From Leadbetterella sp964563435 (GTDB lineage Bacteria; Bacteroidota; Bacteroidia; Cytophagales; Spirosomataceae): 64,000 bases of DNA. Position 1 is the first letter of the stretch. The number at the start of each line of letters is the position of its first letter. A model generated the notes under the pieces. That model was not told the DNA's origin. It was given only the letters and a program-made list of their open reading frames with translations, and searched no databases. The stretch is taken from assembly GCA_964563435.1 (NCBI GenBank), contig CAZLXI010000012.1, forward strand, positions 48,141 to 112,140, read 5' to 3'. Positions 1 to 7,030 of this stretch are shown one piece after another. A program made the translations under genes and the position numbers.

Positions 1-119
1 CCGCCGAGGCCATGATCCGCCCGGAAAAGGTGGTGCAACCGGCGCAAGCTATGACCGAAGCCTACGAAGAAGGCTACCGTAATTTTATTATTGAACTCAA
101 AAAACGAAACATCCTTTAA
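1..119 (+). CDS. C-terminal fragment, possibly FGGY-type carbohydrate kinase (5' end outside window)
   Basis: An open frame enters from the left edge and stops with TAA at 117-119, giving the last 38 residues. The tail has the pattern V..P followed by YEEGYRNF and a Lys-rich helix. This resembles the last helix of FGGY sugar kinases such as xylulokinase or rhamnulokinase, but the fragment is too short for a firm assignment. The histidine phosphatase gene follows 48 bp downstream on the same strand. What is seen is only the reading frame and stop; the kinase call is a guess. Confidence 0.35.
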   Translation, partial: AEAMIRPEKVVQPAQAMTEAYEEGYRNFIIELKKRNIL

Positions 120-167
120 CTGTCAGGTAAATCACCAAACTGATAGCTGAAGGCTGTAAGCTAAACT

Positions 168-764
168 ATGTTGACCATTTACCTCTTAAGACACGGAGAA
201 ACGGATTTCAATGCGCAAAACAACCGTTATTGCGGGCGTACCGATATCCCTGTTAACGCAAAAGGCCGCGCTCAGGCCGAAACCGTACGCCGCCAGCTGG
301 AAGGTATAACTTTTACAGATGTTTTCTCCTCTCCGCTTCAGCGGGCGTATGAGACGGCGCAGATCGTATCGGGCAGTGAAGTCACCCCAGACGATCGCCT
401 CATTGAAGTAGATTTCGGACTATGGGAAGGCAAGCCCCGCGAGCAGTTTATGGAAGAACACCCCGGTTCATGGGAAAAGTGGAGTGCTGATCCACGGGTA
501 AACCGCGCCGGCATAAATGGTGAGAATGCGATGGAGGTGGTCAGCCGGGTAGACGCATTTTTTGAGAAGCTGCTTTCCACTTACACCGAAGGTACCTTCC
601 TGGTGGTAGCCCACAACGGGGTAAATCGACTGTTTATGGCTCATAAGCTGGGTATGCCGCTGGCTAACTACCGGCGGATAGTGCAGCAGAATTCGTCGGT
701 TACACGGTTTACGCTGAGCAGGGAGGAAGGATTTACATTGGAGTTGCTGAATTCTAAACTGTAG
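168..764 (+). CDS. Histidine phosphatase family protein (phosphoglycerate mutase-like)
   Basis: The 198-residue protein opens with the catalytic RHG signature (LRHGETDFN, residues 7-15). The phospho-accepting His is residue 9, Arg8 lies beside it, and the second conserved His is in VVAHNGV near residue 148. Length and motif order fit the branch-1 histidine phosphatase superfamily, which includes cofactor-dependent phosphoglycerate mutases, alpha-ribazole phosphatases and broad sugar-phosphate phosphatases. The substrate cannot be told from sequence. There is no signal peptide, so it is cytoplasmic. It may be cotranscribed with the truncated gene upstream. The ATG at 168 places the RHG motif at the expected distance from the N-terminus. 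Confidence 0.85.
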   Translation: MLTIYLLRHGETDFNAQNNRYCGRTDIPVNAKGRAQAETVRRQLEGITFTDVFSSPLQRAYETAQIVSGSEVTPDDRLIEVDFGLWEGKPREQFMEEHPGSWEKWSADPRVNRAGINGENAMEVVSRVDAFFEKLLSTYTEGTFLVVAHNGVNRLFMAHKLGMPLANYRRIVQQNSSVTRFTLSREEGFTLELLNSKL

Positions 765-938
765 TTCTTCATTTCCGGTACAGAGTTAGAAATGAGAATT
801 ATGGCTTTGTTTATTTTGTAAGGTGTTTGGTAATAGGAGTACAATAGGGTTGGGGATTAAATGTGGGCAGGCTACTAAAATCCGAAAGCTCTGGACTAAA
901 TGTGTTTATTGTAGATGATTTTTTGTCTTTCAGACAGA

Positions 939-964
939 CCTACTTTTTTTCGAAAAAAAGTAGG
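939..964. repeat. Perfect 26-bp palindrome with A/T stem
   Basis: CCTAC, then a T-run, CG, an A-run and GTAGG form a perfect self-complementary 26-mer. In RNA it would be a stem with a U-tract, so it can act as a bidirectional terminator between the histidine phosphatase and GDPD genes. Its outer CCTACTTTTT/AAAAAGTAGG arms match the outer arms of the large repeat at 57152-57272, suggesting a shared intergenic repeat family. Confidence 0.7.
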
Positions 965-975
965 CAAAAAACATT

Positions 976-1074
976 CACAAAATAAAGTCCTCCCGAAAAA
1001 TTTGATTATTTACCTTTTAAGTGACTTTGTGATCTTTTTCTAAAATCAAATTTTTCCGACGGACTATTTTGTGA
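976..1074. repeat. Long imperfect inverted repeat in front of the GDPD gene
   Basis: The left arm at 976-1006 (begins CACAAAATA, ends AAATTTGAT) is the near-perfect reverse complement of the right arm at 1046-1074, with only a few mismatches or small gaps, around a spacer of about 40 nt. With the palindrome just upstream this makes a strongly structured intergenic element of about 135 bp. It ends 60 bp before the GDPD start. Its origin could be a decayed mobile repeat; regulation is possible but not shown. Confidence 0.6.
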
Positions 1075-1134
1075 GATAAGGAACATTTCTTATTTACTTT
1101 TTTGGATACAAGTGGAAATTTAATAGTGATACGT

Positions 1135-2007
1135 ATGAAAAGAATCGTTTTTATATTACTCATAACACTTTGCGCCGTCTCCCCGGCCGAAGCACAGAAA
1201 CACCGCCTGAAATTTAAAAACTTCAAAGCCATCAGCGCCTGGTTCGGAAACCCCGGCGACGGCCGCCAAATCATCAGCGGGCACCGCGGAACGCACATCG
1301 CCGGCTACCCCGAAAACTCCATCGAAGGCTTTGAACATGTGCTGAATCATACCCCGGCCTTCTTTGAGATCGATCCGGGGCTGACCAAAGACAGCGTGAT
1401 CGTTCTCCTTCATGACGCCACCCTCGACCGCACCACCAACGGCACCGGCAAGCTGGCCGATTACACCTGGGAAGAAGTAAAAAAGCTGCGCCTGAAAGAT
1501 GCCGACGGAAATCTCACGACCTATCGCATCCCTACCCTGCAGGAAGCCATGGATTGGGCCAAAGGCCGCACCGTGCTAAACCTCGACAAGAAAGACGTGC
1601 CCATGCCCATGATCACCGACATCATCCGTAAAAACAAGGCCGATGCCTACATGATGGTTACCGTACATACCGCCGAGCAGGCGCTGTACTATTACCGCGA
1701 CAACCCGAAGCGCATGATGAGCGCCTTTGTGAAAACTGAAGAAGCGCTGAAAGAATACGAATCCGCCGGCGTACCCTGGAAGAACATGATCGCTTACATC
1801 GGGTCAGAAAACAAGCCGGAAAATCAAAAAATGTATGACCTGCTGCGCGCCCGCGGGGTACGATGCATGATCTCCGCTGCCCCGAAATACGATAAACTAA
1901 AAACCCGCGAGGAAAGAGCCGAAGCCTACCGCGCCATATTCATCGCCGGCGCTGATATCCTGGAATCGGATCTGCCGGTGGAAGTGGCGGAGGCGATACG
2001 GAAGTAG
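1135..2007 (+). CDS. Secreted glycerophosphodiester phosphodiesterase family protein
   Basis: The protein has a clear signal peptide (MKRIVFILLITL, then a small-residue stretch to AEAQ) when started at the ATG at 1135. A TTG at 1102 would only add 11 residues before it, so 1135 is preferred. The mature part carries the GDPD TIM-barrel signatures: GHRGTHIAGYPENS with the catalytic HRG, then E-x-D (FFEIDPGL), then LHDATLDRTTNG with the second catalytic His. These enzymes hydrolyse glycerophosphodiesters to glycerol 3-phosphate and an alcohol. The signal peptide places it in the periplasm. It stands alone, flanked on both sides by hairpin repeats. Length is normal for the family. Confidence 0.9.
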   Translation: MKRIVFILLITLCAVSPAEAQKHRLKFKNFKAISAWFGNPGDGRQIISGHRGTHIAGYPENSIEGFEHVLNHTPAFFEIDPGLTKDSVIVLLHDATLDRTTNGTGKLADYTWEEVKKLRLKDADGNLTTYRIPTLQEAMDWAKGRTVLNLDKKDVPMPMITDIIRKNKADAYMMVTVHTAEQALYYYRDNPKRMMSAFVKTEEALKEYESAGVPWKNMIAYIGSENKPENQKMYDLLRARGVRCMISAAPKYDKLKTREERAEAYRAIFIAGADILESDLPVEVAEAIRK

Positions 2008-2047
2008 GGTGTTAAATTTGATCATTAAGTTGGTTTTCTATTCACGG

Positions 2048-2114
2048 GGTTCTCGACTACGCTCGAACTGACAGAATCGGCTGCCACTTGTCAGTTCGAG
2101 CGTAGTCGAGAACC
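2048..2114. repeat. Perfect 26-bp inverted repeat (REP-like hairpin)
   Basis: Arms 2048-2073 and 2089-2114 are exact reverse complements around a 15-nt loop. The arm contains CTCGACTACGCTCGAACTG. From memory, this sequence type recurs between genes in many Bacteroidota and other environmental bacteria. It lies 41 bp after the GDPD stop codon and could terminate or stabilise that transcript. Confidence 0.8.
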
Positions 2115-2149
2115 GCACCTCGTCGAAAACCGCAAACAAGTTGGTTGTA

Positions 2150-2219
2150 GCAGAGTCTCAACTTGTTGGACTCTGCTTGTCTAAACACGACAGAGTCCTT
2201 TTTCAAAGAGACTCTGTCG
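2150..2219. repeat. Two tandem hairpins sharing the CAGAGTC/GACTCTG stem
   Basis: GCAGAGTC (2150-2157) pairs with GACTCTGC (2169-2176), and CGACAGAGTC (2189-2198) pairs with GACTCTGTCG (2210-2219). Both stems share the same core, so the block looks like a duplicated hairpin. It lies between the GDPD gene and the convergent symE-like gene and probably gives bidirectional termination. Confidence 0.6.
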
Positions 2220-2305
2220 GAACGTTAACTCCGCCTAAAACTTTCGAGCTAAGTCCCCGAGAGCCGAAGCCCCCGGGAACCGCTCTTTTTCCTCTAATCC
2301 GTATC

Positions 2306-2614
2306 TTATACGCCTACTTCCGCCAAACTCTCCGCCTCCACCGCCTTGTCTTGCTCTGCCCACTTCTTCTGCATCATTTCTTTAAGGTGGGTGATATAAT
2401 CTTTCTCCGGTGCGCTGTCAGGCACGAGGGTGAGGGTCAGCTTATTTTCCTGCACCGCTATTTCTATCTGATGGCCTATTTCAAACCCGCACTCCAGCAG
2501 CCATTTGCCGCAAAGCCGGATTTCAGGGAGTTTTATGTAATAGCCACATTCTGCGCCCTTCGAGCCCCGGCGGAGGAACCGGTCATATACTTTTACATTG
2601 CGTGTCCGTTTCAT
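2306..2614 (-). CDS. SymE-like toxin family protein
   Basis: The core IKLPEIRLCGKWLLECGFEIG, followed by a basic/hydrophobic strand and ENKLTL, matches the SymE_toxin signature (P.I.L.G.WL...GF..G..v.v....g.l.l), an AbrB-like fold. In E. coli, SymE is an SOS-induced type I toxin acting on nucleic acid, repressed by an antisense RNA. The ATG at 2612-2614 is chosen over a TTG 63 bp upstream because it gives the typical short basic N-terminus (MKRTRNVKVYDRF). An acidic/Gln-rich helical tail follows. The gene is divergent from an XRE regulator 228 bp away. I cannot show an antisense RNA, and the toxin role is inferred from the family. Confidence 0.75.
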   Translation of the reverse strand: MKRTRNVKVYDRFLRRGSKGAECGYYIKLPEIRLCGKWLLECGFEIGHQIEIAVQENKLTLTLVPDSAPEKDYITHLKEMMQKKWAEQDKAVEAESLAEVGV

Positions 2615-2756
2615 GATGTTGCGTTTTTTTGTTTGTACAAAATTTGAACAGACGGGGCAGGTATACCACACGTGCAATATGTAATTTACCTCAGGTGATG
2701 AGGTATTTATGTGTTTTTTACGTAACTTTATGGTGGCTGTTTTTCAGAAGAAACAC

Positions 2757-2764
2757 TACTTTTG
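2757..2764 (+). promoter_or_regulatory. Putative Bacteroidota -7 element for the XRE gene
   Basis: TACTTTTG matches the Bacteroidota housekeeping -7 consensus TAnnTTTG exactly and lies about 80 bp before the XRE start codon. A convincing -33 TTG was not found at the expected spacing. Confidence 0.45.
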
Positions 2765-2842
2765 CCTACAGGCAATCACCCGCCCTTTTACCGGGCAGCA
2801 CCTGCAGGAAAGGCCATATAAACAATTAACTATTTTTCAACT

Positions 2843-3262
2843 ATGACACAAACTACCAAGAACCCGAAAATCCACGAAGGCCGGAACGTAAAACGCTTCC
2901 GGGAGATGCTCGGCATTAAGCAAGACGCCCTGGCCTTTGAACTGGGCGAAGACTGGAACCAGCAAAAGATTTCTTTGCTGGAGCAGAAGGAAACCATTGA
3001 TACTTCCCTTTTACAGCAGATTTCTGATGCACTGAAAATTCCGGTGGAGGCGATAAGGAATTTTGATGAGGAAACTGCTTTAGTTAATATCCAAAACAAC
3101 TATGAGGGTGCTAATCATGGTGTAACTAATGTTGCAGCTTATCAGAAATATGAGCAATGTACTTTCAACCCCCTTGATAAAATGGTGGAACTCTACGAGC
3201 GTATGTTACAACAGCAAAAGGAAATGATAGAGAAGCTGGAAAGGTTAATTGAGAGGAAGTAG
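2843..3262 (+). CDS. XRE-family helix-turn-helix regulator
   Basis: Residues 10-75 form a Cro/C1-type HTH: NVKRFREMLGIKQDALAFEL is the first helix-turn-helix pair, followed by QQKISLLEQKETID and LLQQISDALKIPVEAI. The C-terminal third (LDKMVELYERMLQQQKEMIEKLERL) is a predicted coiled coil that probably drives dimerisation. The gene is divergent from the SymE-like toxin, an arrangement in which a HTH protein may act as its repressor; this is inference. Base composition changes just downstream, where the AT-rich immune island begins. Confidence 0.8.
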   Translation: MTQTTKNPKIHEGRNVKRFREMLGIKQDALAFELGEDWNQQKISLLEQKETIDTSLLQQISDALKIPVEAIRNFDEETALVNIQNNYEGANHGVTNVAAYQKYEQCTFNPLDKMVELYERMLQQQKEMIEKLERLIERK

Positions 3263-3507
3263 GGTTTTCCCGTATTGATTTTTTATGAGACTGTATTAGC
3301 TTTGGAGATGAAACCAATCATACCATAATGCGATCAGTAGGTGTGAAATGGGATTTTCCCTGTACCGCATATTTGTGTTGTTATTTAGATTTGATTGGAA
3401 AATGATGATTAAGGATGTTCAGCATATTTATACTCCACTAGATCTTATTTTGTAGAATTTGAAAATAATAAAATAAAGCTAGAGGATATGCTAAAACAAA
3501 AATAGGA

Positions 3508-4689
3508 ATGAAATATAGATACCAATTAATAATATTAGGTACACCAACGCCGGTAGCTCAAGAGTTACTGGACCTATTAAACAGTAAACTAGAGAATCTT
3601 GGCTTGCCTATCGACATAGTTAAAACTATTGATGACAAAAATTTTGATACAGATTATCAGGGCAATCAACCTGCATTTGTATATTATTTTGGTGACCCTT
3701 ATGGAAACTTCAAACATATAGATGTTACCCAAAAACTATTAAAAGATGGTACTATGATTTTACCAATCTTTTTTACAGAAGACTCATTTTCTAAGGAGAT
3801 TCCTGAAATTTTGGAAAATCAAAATGGCATTCTTTATAAAGAAAAAGAAAAGGAACGGATTGTAAATATCACATTAGAAGCGTTTGAATTATTAAGAAAT
3901 ACGAGAAAGGTATTTATTAGTTATAAAAGAAGTGAATCGACATCTATTGCTATTCAATTATATGAGGCCTTAGAGCAACATAATTTTGATGTTTTTTTAG
4001 ATACTCATTCAATTGGTAAAGCTGAGCCTTTTCAGGACGAGCTATGGCACAGAATGACAGATTGTGACGTAATTGTACTTTTGAATACTAAGGGTTTTTT
4101 AGCCAGCCACTGGTGTAGGGAAGAGTTTGCTGAAGCCGCAGCCAAACAAATTGGTATTGTACAATTAGTTTGGCCAGACAACGATGTAAAAGTAGACAGA
4201 ACCTCTCATTTAAGTTACCCTAAACAATTATCGGCAAATAATTTTGTAAATGAGGTTTATAATGATAAAGACAAATCAAAACTTCTTGATAATTTTGTTG
4301 AAGAAATAATAGAACAAGTAGAATCTGTAAGGGCCAGGAATTTAGCAGCAAGACAGGATAATTTAATAACAGATTTTAAAAGTATTGCACAAAAATTGGG
4401 TAAACAGGTAGTAGTGCAACCCGAAAAGTTTCTTACTGAAGATGCACCTGATGGGACAAGACGAATCTATATTCCTACCATCGGAATTCCACAATCTACA
4501 AGCTGTCAATCTGCTGAAATAAGAAAGGAACTTCTAGGGTATAAAGATGTATCCATTCGTTTGATATATGACGATCTACGCATTAGAGATAAGTGGTTAA
4601 AACACCTAGAGTGGTTAAATGACAACTTTAAAAAGGATATTAAAACATTGAAGAAACAGGACTTTGAAACATGGCTAAGTCAGAACTAA
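3508..4689 (+). CDS. TIR-domain protein with uncharacterised flanking domains (putative NADase effector)
   Basis: Residues about 134-225 form a TIR domain: KVFISYKRSE (beta-A and box 1), ALEQHNFDVFLDTHSIG (BB-loop), DCDVIVLLNT, and SHWCREEF. Glu206, four residues after Trp202, is at the position of the catalytic Glu of NAD-cleaving TIRs such as SARM1. The first 130 residues form a separate alpha/beta-looking domain I do not recognise; residues 230-393 are helical and also unknown. No membrane segment is seen. It is the first gene of a tight three-gene unit: its last 19 bp overlap the SLOG gene. The region is clearly more AT-rich than its surroundings, a sign of transfer. An abortive-infection effector role is inferred from domain and context. 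Confidence 0.85.
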   Translation: MKYRYQLIILGTPTPVAQELLDLLNSKLENLGLPIDIVKTIDDKNFDTDYQGNQPAFVYYFGDPYGNFKHIDVTQKLLKDGTMILPIFFTEDSFSKEIPEILENQNGILYKEKEKERIVNITLEAFELLRNTRKVFISYKRSESTSIAIQLYEALEQHNFDVFLDTHSIGKAEPFQDELWHRMTDCDVIVLLNTKGFLASHWCREEFAEAAAKQIGIVQLVWPDNDVKVDRTSHLSYPKQLSANNFVNEVYNDKDKSKLLDNFVEEIIEQVESVRARNLAARQDNLITDFKSIAQKLGKQVVVQPEKFLTEDAPDGTRRIYIPTIGIPQSTSCQSAEIRKELLGYKDVSIRLIYDDLRIRDKWLKHLEWLNDNFKKDIKTLKKQDFETWLSQN

Positions 4690-5267
4690 GAAATATTTTT
4701 TTATCAGCAAGCATCCCGCTTCCTGATAGAGATCCAAAGTATATTGAAACTGCAGATATTATTGCTATTCGTGATGCTGTTATCGCGTTAACTACCGTAG
4801 TACTGCCTAAACATAGCATTATTTGGGGAGGGCACCCTTCAATAACTCCATTAATTTATTATGTGATGGATAAATTGAACATGAATATGAAGCATGTTAA
4901 ATTATATCAAACATTATTCTTTAAAGAGATATTTCCGGAAGAAAATAATCAATTCGAGGATATTGTGTATACGGAAAATACAGGTGACAAAGATTCAAGT
5001 ATTCAAATAATGCGAGAAAGAATGTTTGGAGAAAATAAATTTGAAGCCGGAATATTTATTGGAGGAATGGAGGGAATAGAAGTAGAATATAATATGTTTA
5101 AGGGAAAACACCCGGATGCATTGCTTCTTCCCATTGCGAGTACTGGTGCAGCGACAAAAATAGTTTACAATAACTTTTTACCTGAAAAACTCAAAAATGA
5201 ACGCTTTATAAAAGATTATGGGTATATGAGTTTATTCCAAGAGTTATTAATGGATAAAATTAAATAA
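4671..5267 (+). CDS. SLOG-domain protein (putative nucleotide-signal sensor)
   Basis: The 198-residue protein is a single Rossmann-like SLOG domain. IIWGGHPSITP (residues 50-60) forms the first nucleotide-binding turn, and GIFIGGMEGIEVEYNMF (127-143) forms the second Gly-rich turn with the conserved acidic residues. SLOG domains bind nucleotides or derived signals and are the sensing part of ThsA in Thoeris. From memory this sequence type fits the stand-alone 'SLOG cluster 3' class associated with TIR proteins. The start codon lies inside the end of the TIR gene, and the stop overlaps the next start (TAATG), so the three genes are probably translationally coupled. Ligand binding is inferred, not shown. 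Confidence 0.75.
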   Translation: MAKSELRNIFLSASIPLPDRDPKYIETADIIAIRDAVIALTTVVLPKHSIIWGGHPSITPLIYYVMDKLNMNMKHVKLYQTLFFKEIFPEENNQFEDIVYTENTGDKDSSIQIMRERMFGENKFEAGIFIGGMEGIEVEYNMFKGKHPDALLLPIASTGAATKIVYNNFLPEKLKNERFIKDYGYMSLFQELLMDKIK

Positions 5268-5755
5268 TGTTTATGGCAAAGAGACAAATATTTTATAGTT
5301 TTCATTATGAAAATGATGTATTCCGGGTACAACAAATAAGAAATATTGGATCATTGGAGGAGAATAAGCCTGTGTCTCATAATGCATGGGAAGAAATAAA
5401 AAGAGGTGGTGATAATGCAGTTAAGCGTTGGATCGATGAAAATCTCAGATATAAAAGTTGTTTAGTTGTATTAATAGGGTCTAAAACTGCCAGCAGGAAA
5501 TGGGTAAGGTATGAAATTGAGAAAGCCTGGAATGATGGGAAAGCAGTACTAGGCATTTATATTCACAACATAAATTGTATGGTAAATGGTACTTGTTCAC
5601 AAGGAGCAAACCCTTTTGACTATACTTATTCTCAATATGGAACAAGACTTTCCGGTCTAGTAGAGACCTATAATCCAAGTATATTCAATGCTTACGGGGA
5701 GATTTCAAATAACTTGGAAAGCTGGATCGAAAAAGCTATTAATAGGAGAGCGTAA
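5267..5755 (+). CDS. TIR-like protein of the MTH538/ThsB type (DUF1863)
   Basis: The whole 162-residue protein is a ThsB-like TIR domain: IFYSFHYENDVFRVQQIRN at the N-terminus, KRWIDENLRYKSCLVVLIG in the middle, then KWVRYEIEKAW. Glu83, four residues after Trp79, occupies the catalytic position. In Thoeris, ThsB proteins sense infection and make a cyclic ADP-ribose-type signal that activates a SLOG-containing effector. Here the neighbour upstream is a stand-alone SLOG protein. The ATG at 5267 overlaps the SLOG stop; ATG at 5273 is an alternative start that loses two residues. It ends 118 bp before the convergent Nmad2 gene. Function as signal producer is inferred. Confidence 0.8.
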   Translation: MFMAKRQIFYSFHYENDVFRVQQIRNIGSLEENKPVSHNAWEEIKRGGDNAVKRWIDENLRYKSCLVVLIGSKTASRKWVRYEIEKAWNDGKAVLGIYIHNINCMVNGTCSQGANPFDYTYSQYGTRLSGLVETYNPSIFNAYGEISNNLESWIEKAINRRA

Positions 5756-5873
5756 CCTAAACTGTATCACTTGATATTTCGAAGTCAAAACTATTTTCTC
5801 GCTTTATCCCGTGAAATAGTTGGGGTTACACTCTCTAAAAACCCAATTGACACAGTTCACATTACACTACCCA

Positions 5874-6533
5874 TTATTTAGATACCAAAGTAACTTTATT
5901 GGTTTGAACTGAATAATGAGCATCACTTTGGTCGAAATCGAAGGGATCACCTACAATCAGGTTGAGCTTATCAGAAAACTCTCTCTCTAACCAAGCTACA
6001 AGTGATCTTGCACTTTCAAAAGGACATTTCCGATGCCCCATCCTATTTTGATAACCAAGACGATTCAAGATGCTAACTGGTATTTTAGGCGCAGCACTTC
6101 CGAAATAATAGAAATGCTTGGATAGTAATACATTTTTTGATTTAGTATCTCTATCCCTGTTATACTCGTTTATACTGCCGTCAGCCAAGCTATGATGTGA
6201 ATGGGCTTGATTCCATAATTTAGTTTCGCTATTGTAATAATATATATTATCTCCGAGTAGCATTTTTTTACTGCCATTTCTTACTGGCTTTTTATCTTTG
6301 AATTCTGGATTTTCCCAATATTCATTAAAAGTTATTTTTTGAGTGACTTGCATAGCAAAAATGCATTGGCCGGTTGCCTTTAACCTACTTCCACCCAAAC
6401 CAAATATCCAATCACCAACTTGAGCTGTATTTCTTATATTCGGCTTGCAAGTGGCAAGGCTACAAATTCCGTGAAAAGGGTTGGGGGCAAAGCCAAAATC
6501 GCGGTCCACCACATATATATATACGTTTGGCAT
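5874..6533 (-). CDS. Nmad2-family protein (nucleotide modification associated domain 2)
   Basis: The protein starts MPNVYIYVVDRDFGFAPNPF and contains SLATCKPNIRNTAQVGDWIFG and a KPVRNGSKKMLLGDNIYYY block. This matches my memory of the Nmad2 family, a domain found beside DNA base-modification and nucleotide-metabolism genes in phages and conflict islands. Its enzymatic role is not established. The ATG at 6533 is preferred to an upstream TTG because it leaves a 2-bp gap after the TIR stop and gives the family-typical N-terminus. It is the last gene of a four-gene minus-strand operon with MazG, HMUDK_hel and ThsB-like TIR genes. AT-rich like its neighbours. Confidence 0.75.
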   Translation of the reverse strand: MPNVYIYVVDRDFGFAPNPFHGICSLATCKPNIRNTAQVGDWIFGLGGSRLKATGQCIFAMQVTQKITFNEYWENPEFKDKKPVRNGSKKMLLGDNIYYYNSETKLWNQAHSHHSLADGSINEYNRDRDTKSKNVLLSKHFYYFGSAAPKIPVSILNRLGYQNRMGHRKCPFESARSLVAWLEREFSDKLNLIVGDPFDFDQSDAHYSVQTNKVTLVSK

Positions 6534-6535
6534 AG

Positions 6536-7030
6536 CTAGCAATTAACTGAGGCCTGCGAATTTGGAGGAAAGCGATTTCCGCCATCCGGGTTTTGAAAAT
6601 CATTTTCGCCATCGATAGCATTCATTATGCTATTTGTATTCCAACTCACGATAGCCGATGCATACTTTTCTAAACTGGGAGGGACATCGGCTTCTGTACC
6701 TCCCCTAACATAAACACCCACTATACGTTTACCTTGCTCGTTAGCTTTATCGATTTCCCAATTTACCCATGGTCTTGTATGTGTGTCTTTGCCAATAAGC
6801 ACAACAACAGTACCTGCCCAGGAAATTTTCATTCGTAAAATACGTTCTATAGCCTTATCACTTACTCGCTTTTCATCCATTCTTCTTTGGTTTTCAGGCT
6901 TCATTCTTACAGAACTATTTCTAATATCATACCCTTTAGAAGTAAGTAGATCTGTTAGCTTTGTAACCTCTGCATCATCTTGGTGATGATGACTTATAAA
7001 AAGATGTCTTCTTCTGTTATTTGTTGACAT
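6536..7030 (-). CDS. Second TIR-like protein of the MTH538/ThsB type
   Basis: Residues 8-115 form a ThsB-like TIR domain: HLFISHHHQDDAEVTKL, KAIERILRMKISWAGTVVVLIG, and RPWVNWEIDKANEQGKRIVGVY. Glu92 is four residues after Trp88, the expected catalytic position. It is a paralogue of the TIR protein at 5267-5755 but clearly divergent in sequence. The start overlaps the end of the HMUDK_hel gene by 37 bp, and Nmad2 starts 2 bp after its stop, so it belongs to this operon. The Asn/Gly-rich C-terminus (NDFQNPDGGNRFPPN) is likely disordered. Whether it makes a signal or kills the cell by NAD depletion cannot be decided from sequence. Confidence 0.8.
   Translation of the reverse strand: MSTNNRRRHLFISHHHQDDAEVTKLTDLLTSKGYDIRNSSVRMKPENQRRMDEKRVSDKAIERILRMKISWAGTVVVLIGKDTHTRPWVNWEIDKANEQGKRIVGVYVRGGTEADVPPSLEKYASAIVSWNTNSIMNAIDGENDFQNPDGGNRFPPNSQASVNC

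Noticed and set aside
2141..2647. 168-residue open frame on the plus strand opposite the SymE-like gene
   Set aside because: It begins inside repeat DNA, has no signature, and lies opposite a gene with a clear SymE motif. The minus-strand reading explains the codon pattern.
3508..5755. Canonical Thoeris (ThsA + ThsB)
   Set aside because: A ThsB-like TIR and a SLOG protein are present, but no SIR2, macro-domain or membrane ThsA effector is fused to the SLOG, so the classical label does not fit.
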